A stretch of DNA of 64,000 bases, taken from positions 124,001-188,000 of the forward strand of contig NZ_VZPJ01000005.1 of NCBI RefSeq assembly GCF_008801605.1, read 5' to 3'. The translations under genes were made by a program, and so were the position numbers. The notes under the pieces were generated by a model that did not search any database, had not been told where the DNA came from, and was given only the letters and a program-made list of their open reading frames with translations. Below, in pieces: positions 39,471 to 48,983 of this stretch. The stretch's first letter is position 1; each line of letters begins with the position of its first letter. This stretch comes from Pseudomonas brassicacearum subsp. brassicacearum. GTDB taxonomy: Bacteria > Pseudomonadota > Gammaproteobacteria > Pseudomonadales > Pseudomonadaceae.

Positions 39471-39956
39471 TCAATAGAAGCGGTCTTCTTCTTTCATGCG
39501 GTAAATGCGACCGAACGTCATGAAGGAAATTCCGAAGAACACCAATGTCAGCAATACCCCGCCAGCCATGACGAAGAAGCTGGCGCGATAAGTGTGTAGC
39601 TCGGTGGCGATGCTGCTGATTTGGGGAAACCAACGTGAATACAGCAGGGGAACGTCCCCCCCTACCTCGTACTGATCATGTTCGTTATAGCGTTGGTCCA
39701 CGTATTCGTCTTCATGGACTTGCTGATCACCGTCGGCATATTGGTAACGAATGATGATGCCGTTTTCATTCATCGGGATGCTTTCCAGTTGCGTCACGGT
39801 GCCGTTTACCTCGACAGCGCTCCACCGAATGGCCCCATAAATGGACCCTGAGTGTTTTGCCAGAGAGGCTAGAAATAGCAGTACACAGCAAGCAACGGTA
39901 AGCAGGACGATTCGGTTATACAGGTGGTCTTTTTCAGCTTCGCGTGGGTAAAACAT
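39471..39956 (-). CDS. DUF3592-like membrane protein, 161 aa
   Basis: Membrane helices at about 16-32 and 126-148 flank an extracytoplasmic beta domain containing VNGTVTQLESIPMNENG and IIIRYQYADGDQQVHEDEYV. This is the layout of DUF3592 proteins (also found in some Rhs- and toxin-linked genes). It ends 69 bp before the next minus-strand gene start. Function unknown. Confidence 0.65.
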   Translation of the reverse strand: MFYPREAEKDHLYNRIVLLTVACCVLLFLASLAKHSGSIYGAIRWSAVEVNGTVTQLESIPMNENGIIIRYQYADGDQQVHEDEYVDQRYNEHDQYEVGGDVPLLYSRWFPQISSIATELHTYRASFFVMAGGVLLTLVFFGISFMTFGRIYRMKEEDRFY

Positions 39957-40160
39957 GCTCCGGTCCTTCGAATGGGATTGCTGCGCAACCTATCGGCGAG
40001 CGACCGGGCAACTTGAGTTTTTATAGAGGCCACGGCCCGTTCGTTGCTGTCGGCCTGTCGATAAGCAGGGTTCAACGGATTGTTATCCTGCCAAGTGTTT
40101 CATTTACTTAACAGCACGCCGTCAACACTTTCAATTATCGCCAAAAACAGGCGAGTCGAT

Positions 40161-40188
40161 TCGACAAGCGAAACGGTACGGCTATATT
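40161..40188 (+). promoter_or_regulatory. candidate sigma-70 promoter for the PhoD-like gene
   Basis: TCGACA (40161-40166), 16-bp spacer, TATATT (40183-40188), in the 356-bp divergent gap 39957-40312. The rest of that gap contains no gene or repeat that I can see. The leader to the ATG would be about 120 nt. Confidence 0.45.
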
Positions 40189-40312
40189 CACAATGCCTCC
40201 ATCCTGATTGGATTTGAATCCTTCGCTGTAGATCCTGCCGGAGGGACGTAAGCATCCGAACCGGACTCATCTCCTGTTCTGAGATAACTATGCTCGGACA
40301 AAGGAATTCCCC

Positions 40313-41956
40313 ATGGCTTTGGTCGACCCTAGAAATAACGAGTACGACGTTTCCAAACTACAAAGTGCAAGTATTATTGGACACGTCACCACCCAGTCTG
40401 CACGCATTTGGATTCGCGTCTATACACCAGGAAACTGGAGCCTGGTTTGGTCAAAGAATGCAATCGAAGGCGATTTGGTAAAGCTGGATGGCAAACCGCT
40501 GGCCGAGTTTTTGAAACCGTATAACTGTGCTCATGACTCATATGCATTCAGCTGGGAAGATGATCTGACCCATACCTTCGACCTTCAGGGCCTGGATCAA
40601 GACACGACTTATTTCTACTATCTAATGACCGACGAGACGGACGGTACGGAAACCTTTCGCAGGACCGAAATCGGTTGTCATAAGTCACTCGCCTTCAGGA
40701 CCATGGCAGACGAGATGCTTGATTTCAGCTTTGGATTCTATAGTTGCCATGATCCGTTCAACGCAAATGGAAGTTATGGCGCCTGGCCTCTCTTTCTGGA
40801 AAAAATGGATGTTTCAAACGCCAGATTCGCTATAGGGGGTGGCGATCAAGTGTATGTTGATTGCCAGGAGAGCAAGCACTTTCCTGACATCTGGGAGTGG
40901 TTGAAAGACAACAAGGACGACTTGATCGCAGAGTGCTCCACAAAAGGCAAGCTTGACCTTAAAAAGCTCGACGCGTACCTGCTCAATCTGTATCGCTGGT
41001 ACTATCGAGTGTATTGGAAATTTCCACACCTCCAGGAAGCGTTCTCCAAGTACCCGCAATACATGATCTGGGACGATCATGAAATCATGGATGGCTGGGG
41101 TTCTCGTACCGACGAAGAGCGAATCGCAATAATTTCCAGGTATTTCGAACGCGATGACAAGGTAATAGATAGAAAATTGGTTAATTCAATGTGGACGGCT
41201 GCGCGGACGGCTTACTTTGAATATGCGCACAGCCACAATCCCGAGACTGGCGTTTCCAAAGGCTCCTTGAAAAAACCAGAGACCTGTATCTGGGATTACG
41301 GTTTTGAAAAAGGCGGCATTCCATTTTATATGCTTGACATGCGTGGACATCACGACGTCGAAACCCCGGAAAAGAAGAACTTTCTTCTCGGTACAAAACA
41401 AATCGAACGATTCCAAGAATGGTTGAAAAGTAGCGCGAACTCATCCTCTCCCTTGTTATTTGTGGTTAGCCCGGTGCCATTCGTTCACTGGAAATCGGTG
41501 CTCTTGACGGCTGGTTCCTGGCTTGACTCCGCCAAAGATGATTGCATGGATGAGTGGGACCATAGCAGCAACCATGCAGAGCGAAACATTCTGCTGGATT
41601 CCATCTTTCCAGCGCTGGACAAAAGCGGTAAGACATTGGTGTTCATCAGTGGCGACGTTCACTGTGCCGCTGCGTTTCGACTGAGTCATGATAAATATCG
41701 TAAAGCCAGTATCTATCAGGTGGCCTCCAGCGCTATTTCCCGAATGCCCGCCGGGCAGTTCGCCGGAACCGGGATCGCAAATTCTGGAAAGATCAACGGT
41801 CATGATTCCATCTATTTCGAGCACCTTTTCAGTCACTCGGAAGACAAGAACTTTGCAATATTCCACGTAGCAGGTGGAGCCTCGGCATCTGTCGATCTCT
41901 GTTGGCCTGGTGGCTCACAAGGCGAAGCCGTGGTGAAAACCCTACGACTTCGCTGA
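40313..41956 (+). CDS. PhoD-like metallophosphatase, no signal peptide
   Basis: A 547-aa protein. The N-terminal beta domain (residues ~15-130) resembles the PhoD fibronectin-like domain. The catalytic part has GGGDQVYVD, WDDHEIMDGWG and ISGDVHCAA, the metal-binding motifs of the PhoD family of phosphodiesterases/alkaline phosphatases. Classical PhoD is exported by Tat; here the protein begins MALVDPRNNEYDVSK with no twin-arginine or Sec signal, so it should be cytoplasmic or exported otherwise. AAAGGA precedes the ATG. Substrate unknown. Confidence 0.87.
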   Translation: MALVDPRNNEYDVSKLQSASIIGHVTTQSARIWIRVYTPGNWSLVWSKNAIEGDLVKLDGKPLAEFLKPYNCAHDSYAFSWEDDLTHTFDLQGLDQDTTYFYYLMTDETDGTETFRRTEIGCHKSLAFRTMADEMLDFSFGFYSCHDPFNANGSYGAWPLFLEKMDVSNARFAIGGGDQVYVDCQESKHFPDIWEWLKDNKDDLIAECSTKGKLDLKKLDAYLLNLYRWYYRVYWKFPHLQEAFSKYPQYMIWDDHEIMDGWGSRTDEERIAIISRYFERDDKVIDRKLVNSMWTAARTAYFEYAHSHNPETGVSKGSLKKPETCIWDYGFEKGGIPFYMLDMRGHHDVETPEKKNFLLGTKQIERFQEWLKSSANSSSPLLFVVSPVPFVHWKSVLLTAGSWLDSAKDDCMDEWDHSSNHAERNILLDSIFPALDKSGKTLVFISGDVHCAAAFRLSHDKYRKASIYQVASSAISRMPAGQFAGTGIANSGKINGHDSIYFEHLFSHSEDKNFAIFHVAGGASASVDLCWPGGSQGEAVVKTLRLR

Positions 41957-42156
41957 CTCCCGCTTGACGCAAGGCCTTGATAAAACCTGCGCACTGTAAG
42001 TCGCTATGGTGCGCAGTCACGTCCCGAAAATCTTTCCACTCCATCCCTTCCCGCAAAGCTCCCATCCGCTCCAGCAAACGCCCCCGCCCACCCCCGCCTC
42101 GATAATCCCTTCTCCACTCACCCCCTACCGCTGCAACCGAGCACCGTGTACCCCCC

Positions 42157-43242
42157 ATGAACCTACGCACCTTCATCCGGAGCTATTGCCTCAACTCCAG
42201 GCTCGCCACGCATGCCCTGACCCGGCTGCACCGAGCGCTGTCATCCCTGGCCGCCTACCTGGCCCAGCAAGGCTTCGATTCCAACATATGGCCGGCCACC
42301 CGTGACGAAGCCACGCTCGACCGTCGCCTCAACACCGTGTGCCCAGAGCTGGCCGCCACTGTGTTCAGCCACGCCCGCGAAGGCATCATCCTGGTCGACC
42401 CCTTCGGCCGGGTCATCGCCGTGAACGAGGCCTTCACCCGCCTCACCGGTTACGGGCAAGAAGAGATCAAGGGTCGCGAGCTGAACTCCCATCGCATGGT
42501 CCGTCGCCTCACCGCTTTTTACGCGCCAATGAAAAACGCGTTGGATTTCCACGGGCATTGGTCCGGTGAAATCCAAAGCAACCACAAGGACGGCCGGGAG
42601 ATGACCTCGCGGATCAGCATCAGTGCGGTGCATGACCGTCACGGCAATGTTCAGCACTATGTGGCGCTGTTCAGCGACATGACCCAGATGAAGCAGCGTC
42701 TGCAGTTGCTGGAGCGCGATGCCCGGTATGACGCGCTCACGCAGTTGCCCAATCGGTTGTTGTTGGCCGAGCGGATGCGTCAGGCGTTGGGCAAGGCGCG
42801 TATTTATCAGCAGAAGGTGGCGATTGCGTTTATTGATCTGGATGGGTTCAAGGCGCTGAACGACAGTTATGGGCATGACTGGGGGGACCGGGTGTTGCAG
42901 ATTGTCGCGGCGCGGATCAATGCGACGTTGCGTGAGGGCGATACGTTGGCGCGGCTGGGGGGTGATGAGTTTGTTGCCGGGCTGGTGGGGTTGCAGGCGG
43001 TGGAGGACTGCGAGCCGTTGCTCAAGCGGATGCTGGCTGCGGCCAATGCGCCGATTTTGATTGGCGCGCAGACGGTGGAGATCGCGGCGAGTATCGGGGT
43101 GGCGTTTTACCCTGAGCATGGGCATGAGATCGATGGGCTGATCAGTAAGGCGGATCAGGCGATGTATCTGTCGAAGAAGGCCGGTGGTAATCGTTTGGCG
43201 TTTTGTCCGACGCGGTTTATTTCGGTCAATAGCGAAGCCTGA
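42157..43242 (+). CDS. PAS-GGDEF diguanylate cyclase
   Basis: A 361-aa cytoplasmic protein: an N-terminal ~60-residue helical region, a PAS domain (about 65-180, ILVDPFGRVIAVNEAFTRLTGY), and a GGDEF domain (about 200-355) with an intact LGGDEF active site. It should make cyclic di-GMP in response to an unknown PAS signal. No membrane segment. Its last 17 bp overlap the end of the convergent TonB receptor gene. Upstream, 41957-42156, is C-rich with no gene seen. Confidence 0.92.
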   Translation: MNLRTFIRSYCLNSRLATHALTRLHRALSSLAAYLAQQGFDSNIWPATRDEATLDRRLNTVCPELAATVFSHAREGIILVDPFGRVIAVNEAFTRLTGYGQEEIKGRELNSHRMVRRLTAFYAPMKNALDFHGHWSGEIQSNHKDGREMTSRISISAVHDRHGNVQHYVALFSDMTQMKQRLQLLERDARYDALTQLPNRLLLAERMRQALGKARIYQQKVAIAFIDLDGFKALNDSYGHDWGDRVLQIVAARINATLREGDTLARLGGDEFVAGLVGLQAVEDCEPLLKRMLAAANAPILIGAQTVEIAASIGVAFYPEHGHEIDGLISKADQAMYLSKKAGGNRLAFCPTRFISVNSEA

Positions 43243-45574
43243 CGGTGGTGCCGAGGGTGCGTTCGCTGCCGGTCATGACGCCGTAGTCGCCGGTGCCGAG
43301 CAGTGAATAGACGGCTGTGATGTAGTTGCGGTCGAAGAGGTTACGCACCCAGCCTTCGACTTCCCAGGCACGGTCCTGGCTGCGCAGGCCCAGGCGCAGG
43401 TTGGTGAGGCCGTAGCTGGGTTGATAGCTGCCTTCGCCACCTTCGAGGGTGCCGGAGTAGCCGGTGCGAAAGCTGTAGTCGATGCCGCTGAAGGCTTCCA
43501 ATCCGTAGGGCAGCGGGTGGGTGTGGTCGAGACCGCTGCTGAGGGTCCATTCCGGCGCGTTGTAGAGGCGCTCGCCGCTGAGGTCGCAGGTCCATTGGCC
43601 CGAGGCCGGTGGGCACGGGGCGTTGGGGAAGCTGCGGTAGCGCGCATCGCTCCAGGCCAGGCCCAGGCGGCCGGTGAGTTTGGGGGTAAGTTGCCAGGCC
43701 GAATCGAGTTCGATGCCGCGCAGGCGGACTTTGCCGACGTTGATCAGATTGTCCCGCAGGGGTGGCGCGAACAGCGAGGTGGGCGGGCTGTAGGTGAGCG
43801 CTTGGTAGTTGTCGACGTCGGTCTGGTAAATGGCGAGGTCGAGCAGCGCGCGTTCATCCCAGAACCGCGTCTTCATGCCCAGTTCCAGTGATGTGGCCCG
43901 CTCGGGTTCGAAGGTCGGCGCGGTGAACGGGCCGACCACGTCGAAGTTGATGCCGCCGGCCTTGTAGCCCCGCGACCAGCTGACGTAGCCCATCACCGCC
44001 TCGCTGAAACGGTAGCTGGCGCTGAGGAGGCTGGAGACGTTGTGTTCTTCAATCGAATCTTCGCGGTAATAAGCACCACCGAGGGCAATGTCGCGCAGCA
44101 ATTGCCCACCGGCCTGGAACACCGGGGGCAAGCCAGTCAGCGGGGCGAGGTTGCTGACGTCGCGGGAGATCCAGCCGTCCTTGCGCTCCTGGCTGTAGCG
44201 CAGGCCGCCGGTGAGTTCCAGCGGGTCAATCGGGCGCCAGGAGAGTTGACCGAAAATCGCTCGGCTGTCGCCCTTCTGCTCGCCATCGTAACGTTGCCGG
44301 GCGCCGTCCAGCAGCATGGCCGGCACCTGGCTCGGATCGGTGATGTTGATGCCCAGTTTCTTCAGTTGCTCCAGTTGATCACCGACGAACCAGGGCGCGG
44401 CGTCCTTGCCGAATTCGGCGTCGATCTGTCGGTCGAGCTGCTGGCGCAGGTAGTAAAGGCCGGCGACATAGTCGACGGACGAGCCGGCTGTGCCGGACAG
44501 GCGCCATTCCTGGCTGAACTGCCGGTGGCCCAGCTCGGTTTCGGATTGGATCACCGACAGCGCGGTGCTGTCGCTATCGCGGGTGGCGCGGTAGTCCCAG
44601 TCGCGGTAGGCGGTGATGCTGGTGAAGCGCATCGCCTCGTCGAGGTCCCAGTTCAACTCCAGTGAGACGCCGTTCTGCAGGGTTTGCGGATGGCCCGGCG
44701 CGTCGATGCGGGACTCGCGTTTGTAGGGGTCGGGCTCGGTCAGTGGATAGCCGAGGAATTTGGCGCGTTTGCGGGTTTGCTCGCCGTAATGATTGACCAG
44801 CAGGACGTTGCCAGCTTCGTTTTGCTCGGCGTAGTCGGCGATCAGGCGGGCGCTGAAGTCCGGGTTCGGCGTCCACAGCAATTGGCCGCGCAGGCCTTGG
44901 CTGTCGGCGTCGCCGAGGCGGCTGCCGTCTTGCAGGTTTTCCACGGCGCCATCGGAGGCGCTGTCGAAAACGTTGAGGCGGCCGGCCAGCACGTCGTCTT
45001 GCAGCGGCCCGGAAATCGTCCCGCGATACTCACGCAAACCGCGCTCGCCGTAGCGGGCTTCGAGGTTGGCTTCGGGCTGGAACGTCGGTTGTTTGGTGAT
45101 GATGTTCAGCGCGCCGGCGGTGGTGTTTTTGCCGAACAAGGTGCCTTGGGGCCCGCGTAAAACTTCGATGCGCTCGATGTCCATCAACTCGGTGAAGGCC
45201 ATGCCCTGGCGCGCCTGGTAAACGCCATCGACGTAGGTGCCGACGCTGCCTTCCAGGCCTTCGTTGTAGGCGGTGGCGCCGAAGCCGCGCAGGCCGAAGC
45301 CGGCGTAGCGGGCATCGTGGCCGGACACTATCAAGCCCGGCACGCGTTGTTGAATGTCTTGCAGCCGGTGCAGGCCGGCTTCGTCCAATTGATCGCCGTA
45401 GAGGACGTTGATCGGGATCGGCACGTTTTGCGGGTCTTCCTCGCGGCGGCGAGCGGTGACGGTGGTTTCGTCGAGCGTGAGGACGGTGGGCGCCGTTTGT
45501 TCGGCCTGGACCTTCGCCCAGGGCACCATCGAAAGGCTGCCGAGCAAAAGCAGTCGGTAACCCCAACCCTGCAC
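43226..45574 (-). CDS. TonB-dependent outer membrane receptor
   Basis: A 782-aa receptor: signal peptide (~1-24, ending VQAEQ), a TonB-box-like LTLDETTVTARR, and a plug domain with IERIEVLRGPQGTLFGKNTTAGALNIIT. The 22-strand barrel ends in the aromatic RLRY. The plug wording is of the FecA/CirA-like group used for siderophores or other large ligands; the ligand cannot be told. It starts with GTG immediately after the sensor-kinase stop codon, so kinase and receptor share a transcript. Confidence 0.92.
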   Translation of the reverse strand: MQGWGYRLLLLGSLSMVPWAKVQAEQTAPTVLTLDETTVTARRREEDPQNVPIPINVLYGDQLDEAGLHRLQDIQQRVPGLIVSGHDARYAGFGLRGFGATAYNEGLEGSVGTYVDGVYQARQGMAFTELMDIERIEVLRGPQGTLFGKNTTAGALNIITKQPTFQPEANLEARYGERGLREYRGTISGPLQDDVLAGRLNVFDSASDGAVENLQDGSRLGDADSQGLRGQLLWTPNPDFSARLIADYAEQNEAGNVLLVNHYGEQTRKRAKFLGYPLTEPDPYKRESRIDAPGHPQTLQNGVSLELNWDLDEAMRFTSITAYRDWDYRATRDSDSTALSVIQSETELGHRQFSQEWRLSGTAGSSVDYVAGLYYLRQQLDRQIDAEFGKDAAPWFVGDQLEQLKKLGINITDPSQVPAMLLDGARQRYDGEQKGDSRAIFGQLSWRPIDPLELTGGLRYSQERKDGWISRDVSNLAPLTGLPPVFQAGGQLLRDIALGGAYYREDSIEEHNVSSLLSASYRFSEAVMGYVSWSRGYKAGGINFDVVGPFTAPTFEPERATSLELGMKTRFWDERALLDLAIYQTDVDNYQALTYSPPTSLFAPPLRDNLINVGKVRLRGIELDSAWQLTPKLTGRLGLAWSDARYRSFPNAPCPPASGQWTCDLSGERLYNAPEWTLSSGLDHTHPLPYGLEAFSGIDYSFRTGYSGTLEGGEGSYQPSYGLTNLRLGLRSQDRAWEVEGWVRNLFDRNYITAVYSLLGTGDYGVMTGSERTLGTTVRLRY

Positions 45575-45575
45575 G

Positions 45576-47963
45576 CTATTGCTCCCGAGCCATCGCCGGA
45601 CCCGCCGTGTCCGCGCAGGCCAGAGCCTTGACGCACGCCAGCAATTCGCGGCTGTCGGCGGGCTTGAGCAGTACTGCGTCGAAGGCCAGGTCCTGTGGAT
45701 AGTTCTCCGGTCTGCGTGGCGGCACTGCGGAATAAAGCATCACGGGTAGATCGCGCGGACCGTCGCGCACTTGGCGCAGCAGTTCCCAGCCGTCCATGCC
45801 GGGCATCATCTGGTCGCTGATCAGCAGGTCAATCGATTGTTCAGCCAGGCAGGCCAAGGCGTCTTCGCCGTTCGCCGCCATGCTCACGTCGAAGCCGTAA
45901 CCGGCCAGCAGGTCGTAGAGCCATTCGCTGTTCTGTTCGATGTCGTCCACCAGCAGGACGTGTTTGCCCTGGCCGTCGAATGGCGTGGCGTTGTTGTCGA
46001 CGATGCCGTTTTCCAGGTCGTGTTCTTGGGCGCAGTTCAGTTGCAGGCGAAAACTGAAGTGGCTGCCCTGCCCCGTAGCTTGCGGCTCGAGGCGGCTGTC
46101 CATGCGTTCCAGCAGTTGCGTGACGATGGACAGGCCCAACCCGCTGCCTTCGTAGCGCTGGGCATTGCGGCCGCGGCGGAACGGTTGCAGGAGTTGTTCG
46201 AATTCCTGCGGATCGATGCCGATGCCGGTGTCGATCACGCTGAAGCGCAGTTCCACGGTATTGGTGCTCGCACCTGAAGGAGCGCTCACTTCGAAACGGA
46301 TCTGGCCGTTGCGAGTGAATTTCGCCGCGTTCGCCAGGAGGTTCATGAGGATCTGCCGGAGGCGTTTGAAATCGGCCTCTACCAGTGGCGGCAGGTCATC
46401 CGCCAGCACCGCCTCAAAGGTGTTGCCCTGGCGTGCGGCGAGAAAGCCCGCTTCGTCTGCGATCTCGTTGAGGAAGCCGTACAGATAACCCGGTGCGAGG
46501 GTCAATTGCATCTGCTCCAGCTCGCCATGGGAGAACTCGAGCATCTCGTCGATCAGCTCCAATTGCTGGCGGGCGTTGCGCTCGATGGTGGCTTGATAGT
46601 CGCGGTTGGGGCCGGCGTGCAGCAGCCGCGCGTAGTCGATGATGCGTACCAGCGGCGAGCGCAGGTCGTGGCTGATCCGCGCCATCAACGCACTGCGCGC
46701 CGCCAGGGATTCGCGCAACTGCGACGTGCGCAGGGCCACGGTGCTTTCCAGGCGTTCCTGTTCGGCTTGGCGTTGTTGGTCGAGGGTGGACAGGGCGTTT
46801 TTTTCACGGTTGCGACTGCGGGCGACTTCCATGATCAACGTACACACCTGCAACGCCACGCCCGCCAGGGTGGACGATAGGCTGTATTTGCTTTGCGGCG
46901 ACTGCCAGGGCAATTGCTCCTGGGGGAAGAACAGCCGCATTAGCAATTGCCCAAGCAACAGCGCCGGCACCAGCCAGGCCATCCAGTTGTAGCTCAGTCG
47001 TGCGCGCCAAGCCATGAACAGCGTGGCAAGCAGTACGCCATAGAAACTCATCAAGGATATCTGGACGATCTGCGCGCCTTGGACTGGATCGATCTTCAGC
47101 CACCAGAGTCGGCCGAGGATGCAGCCCAGCAGCGGCACCCAATAGCTCCAGCCGATGATTCCGGGCAGACGGGCAACCTGCAACAGGACGCGTATGTAGG
47201 CCAGGAAGAGTACGAACGAGAACGCGCTGGCGCAGGTCAGCAGCTCGCGTGTCCAGCCGAGTGCGGTGGGCCAATAGATCAGGTAGCCGTTGAGGATGCA
47301 GGTCAGCAGGATGTAGCTAAATATCGCGCCCGCGTTCACGGTCAGCAGTTGGGAGCGCAGGATCCAGCCGACGATGAAACCGAACGGGACCACCAGCAGG
47401 ACAATGCCGAGGGTGAGTCCGTCGCTCAGGTAGGTCTGTTGCTGACTGCGCAGCAGCGCCGGTTCGGACCACAGTTCCGGCTCCAGCAACATCTGGAAAT
47501 TGCTCGCCACGCGGATGAATAGCGTGGCGCTCTCCCCTGCCGCCAGCGAGACCGGGAACGCCGGCTGACGTGTCGCCGGCTGCGGCCATTCGGCCAAGGG
47601 ATAGGCGCCGCCTGCATGGGCATCCTGACCCGGTTGATAGACGCGGATGTCTTCCAGGCGCGGCGCGCCGACCACCAGCAGGCGCGAACACGCCGCAGTA
47701 CTTGAGTTGCTGAGCTGCACTTTCAACCAGAAGGCGGAGCGGCTGTAGCCTTGGGTCGGCCAGCCTGGGGTCGCGTGCTTGAAATACGTGTTGGGTAGTT
47801 GAGTGACTTCTTCCTGGCTCAGGCTGGCCTGGGTGTCCTCGAAAATTTGCATCGCGGGCATCAGGTCCAGGTGGTCAGCCCGGCAGATATCCACAGGCGC
47901 GGCGCGCAGCAAGCCTGTGGATAACAACGCTATCGTCAGCAATAAAACCTGTAGGAGCCGCAT
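45576..47963 (-). CDS. hybrid sensor histidine kinase with 7TM-DISM input
   Basis: A 795-aa kinase: signal peptide (1-21), periplasmic 7TMR-DISMED2 beta domain (~25-165), seven-helix membrane block (~180-390), HisKA with RISHDLRSPLVRI (~430), HATPase, and a C-terminal receiver (~665-790) with phospho-acceptor in LLISDQMMPGMDGW. DISM domains usually bind carbohydrate-like or other small ligands. Start overlaps the upstream regulator stop by one base. It forms an operon with that regulator and the TonB receptor. Confidence 0.94.
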   Translation of the reverse strand: MRLLQVLLLTIALLSTGLLRAAPVDICRADHLDLMPAMQIFEDTQASLSQEEVTQLPNTYFKHATPGWPTQGYSRSAFWLKVQLSNSSTAACSRLLVVGAPRLEDIRVYQPGQDAHAGGAYPLAEWPQPATRQPAFPVSLAAGESATLFIRVASNFQMLLEPELWSEPALLRSQQQTYLSDGLTLGIVLLVVPFGFIVGWILRSQLLTVNAGAIFSYILLTCILNGYLIYWPTALGWTRELLTCASAFSFVLFLAYIRVLLQVARLPGIIGWSYWVPLLGCILGRLWWLKIDPVQGAQIVQISLMSFYGVLLATLFMAWRARLSYNWMAWLVPALLLGQLLMRLFFPQEQLPWQSPQSKYSLSSTLAGVALQVCTLIMEVARSRNREKNALSTLDQQRQAEQERLESTVALRTSQLRESLAARSALMARISHDLRSPLVRIIDYARLLHAGPNRDYQATIERNARQQLELIDEMLEFSHGELEQMQLTLAPGYLYGFLNEIADEAGFLAARQGNTFEAVLADDLPPLVEADFKRLRQILMNLLANAAKFTRNGQIRFEVSAPSGASTNTVELRFSVIDTGIGIDPQEFEQLLQPFRRGRNAQRYEGSGLGLSIVTQLLERMDSRLEPQATGQGSHFSFRLQLNCAQEHDLENGIVDNNATPFDGQGKHVLLVDDIEQNSEWLYDLLAGYGFDVSMAANGEDALACLAEQSIDLLISDQMMPGMDGWELLRQVRDGPRDLPVMLYSAVPPRRPENYPQDLAFDAVLLKPADSRELLACVKALACADTAGPAMAREQ

Positions 47964-48799
47964 CAGGCGCGCCCGGCCAACTCGGTTTCGGTGATGCCCA
48001 GGGCTTGCTGGCGAAACTGGCTGGGCGTCATGCCGATTCGCTGGCGGAAGGCCGTGGTGAAGTTGCAGGCGTTGCGAAAGCCCACCAGTTCGGCAACGTC
48101 TTGCACGCTCATGGCGCTTTCGGAAAGCAGATCCTGGCCGCGCCGCAGTCGTGCGTCGCGAATGTAGGCGAACACGGTCAGCCCCAGGTGCTCGCGAAAG
48201 ATTCGCGAGAGACGTTTCTCGTGAGTGCCGACTTTTTGCGCCAGTTGGACCAGGGACGGCATGTCATCGAGGTGGTCTTCGATCAACCGCATCGCGGCGC
48301 GCAGGACGATCTCATCGCCTTCCGGCTCCGGATCCGCCGGGTTCTGTTGGTGGGTGGGCGGCGCGCGCCAGGTCAATTGCAGGTGGATCTTGATACGCGC
48401 CAGCACTTCCTCGGGCGCGCAGGACTTGGGGATGTAATCCACCCCGCCCACGGTGAGCCCTTCCAGGCGTTCGATGGAGCTGTTGGCCGATGACAGGAAC
48501 AGGATGGGCGTGTGCCGTGTCGCCGGCGCCTCGCGCAACAGCCGGCACAGGCTGAAACCGTTCATGTGCGGCATGTGCACGTCCAGCACGATCAAATCCG
48601 GACGCAAGGCCAGTGCCCGCTGATAACCCTGGTGAGCATCGCTGGCCAGGGAAATGCGCCAGGGTTGGGCCTTGAGCAAGATGAGCGTCGCACGGATATC
48701 CTCCGGGACGTCGTCGATCAGCAGAATATGCGGCGGCTCGGACGACACCGCCGCGCTTGCCTCCAGAGCCGCCCGCCTTTCGTATCGTCCGTCGTCCAT
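47963..48799 (-). CDS. response regulator with AraC-type DNA-binding domain
   Basis: A 278-aa protein with a receiver domain (~23-140; phospho-acceptor in LIVLDVHMPHMNG) and a C-terminal AraC/XylS double HTH (~175-272, DVAELVGFRNACNFTTAFRQRIGMTPSQFRQ). It is the likely output partner of the adjacent hybrid kinase and may control the TonB receptor in the same operon. The gap to the next gene (48800-48983) should carry the promoter. Confidence 0.93.
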   Translation of the reverse strand: MDDGRYERRAALEASAAVSSEPPHILLIDDVPEDIRATLILLKAQPWRISLASDAHQGYQRALALRPDLIVLDVHMPHMNGFSLCRLLREAPATRHTPILFLSSANSSIERLEGLTVGGVDYIPKSCAPEEVLARIKIHLQLTWRAPPTHQQNPADPEPEGDEIVLRAAMRLIEDHLDDMPSLVQLAQKVGTHEKRLSRIFREHLGLTVFAYIRDARLRRGQDLLSESAMSVQDVAELVGFRNACNFTTAFRQRIGMTPSQFRQQALGITETELAGRA

Positions 48800-48983
48800 T
48801 CGCTACGTTCTCTTATCGTGCGTTTGCCAATTAATTGCCGGAAAGCAACGGTATCGCAACGCAAAATCGATGGATCGGTAAAAATCGTTACACCAATAGC
48901 GGCAGGTGCGGCGAAGACTTGAAGGCGCCGATATGTCCATGGCCGCTATGCTGAGGCGATCCTACTTCGACAGGCAGGCTTTG

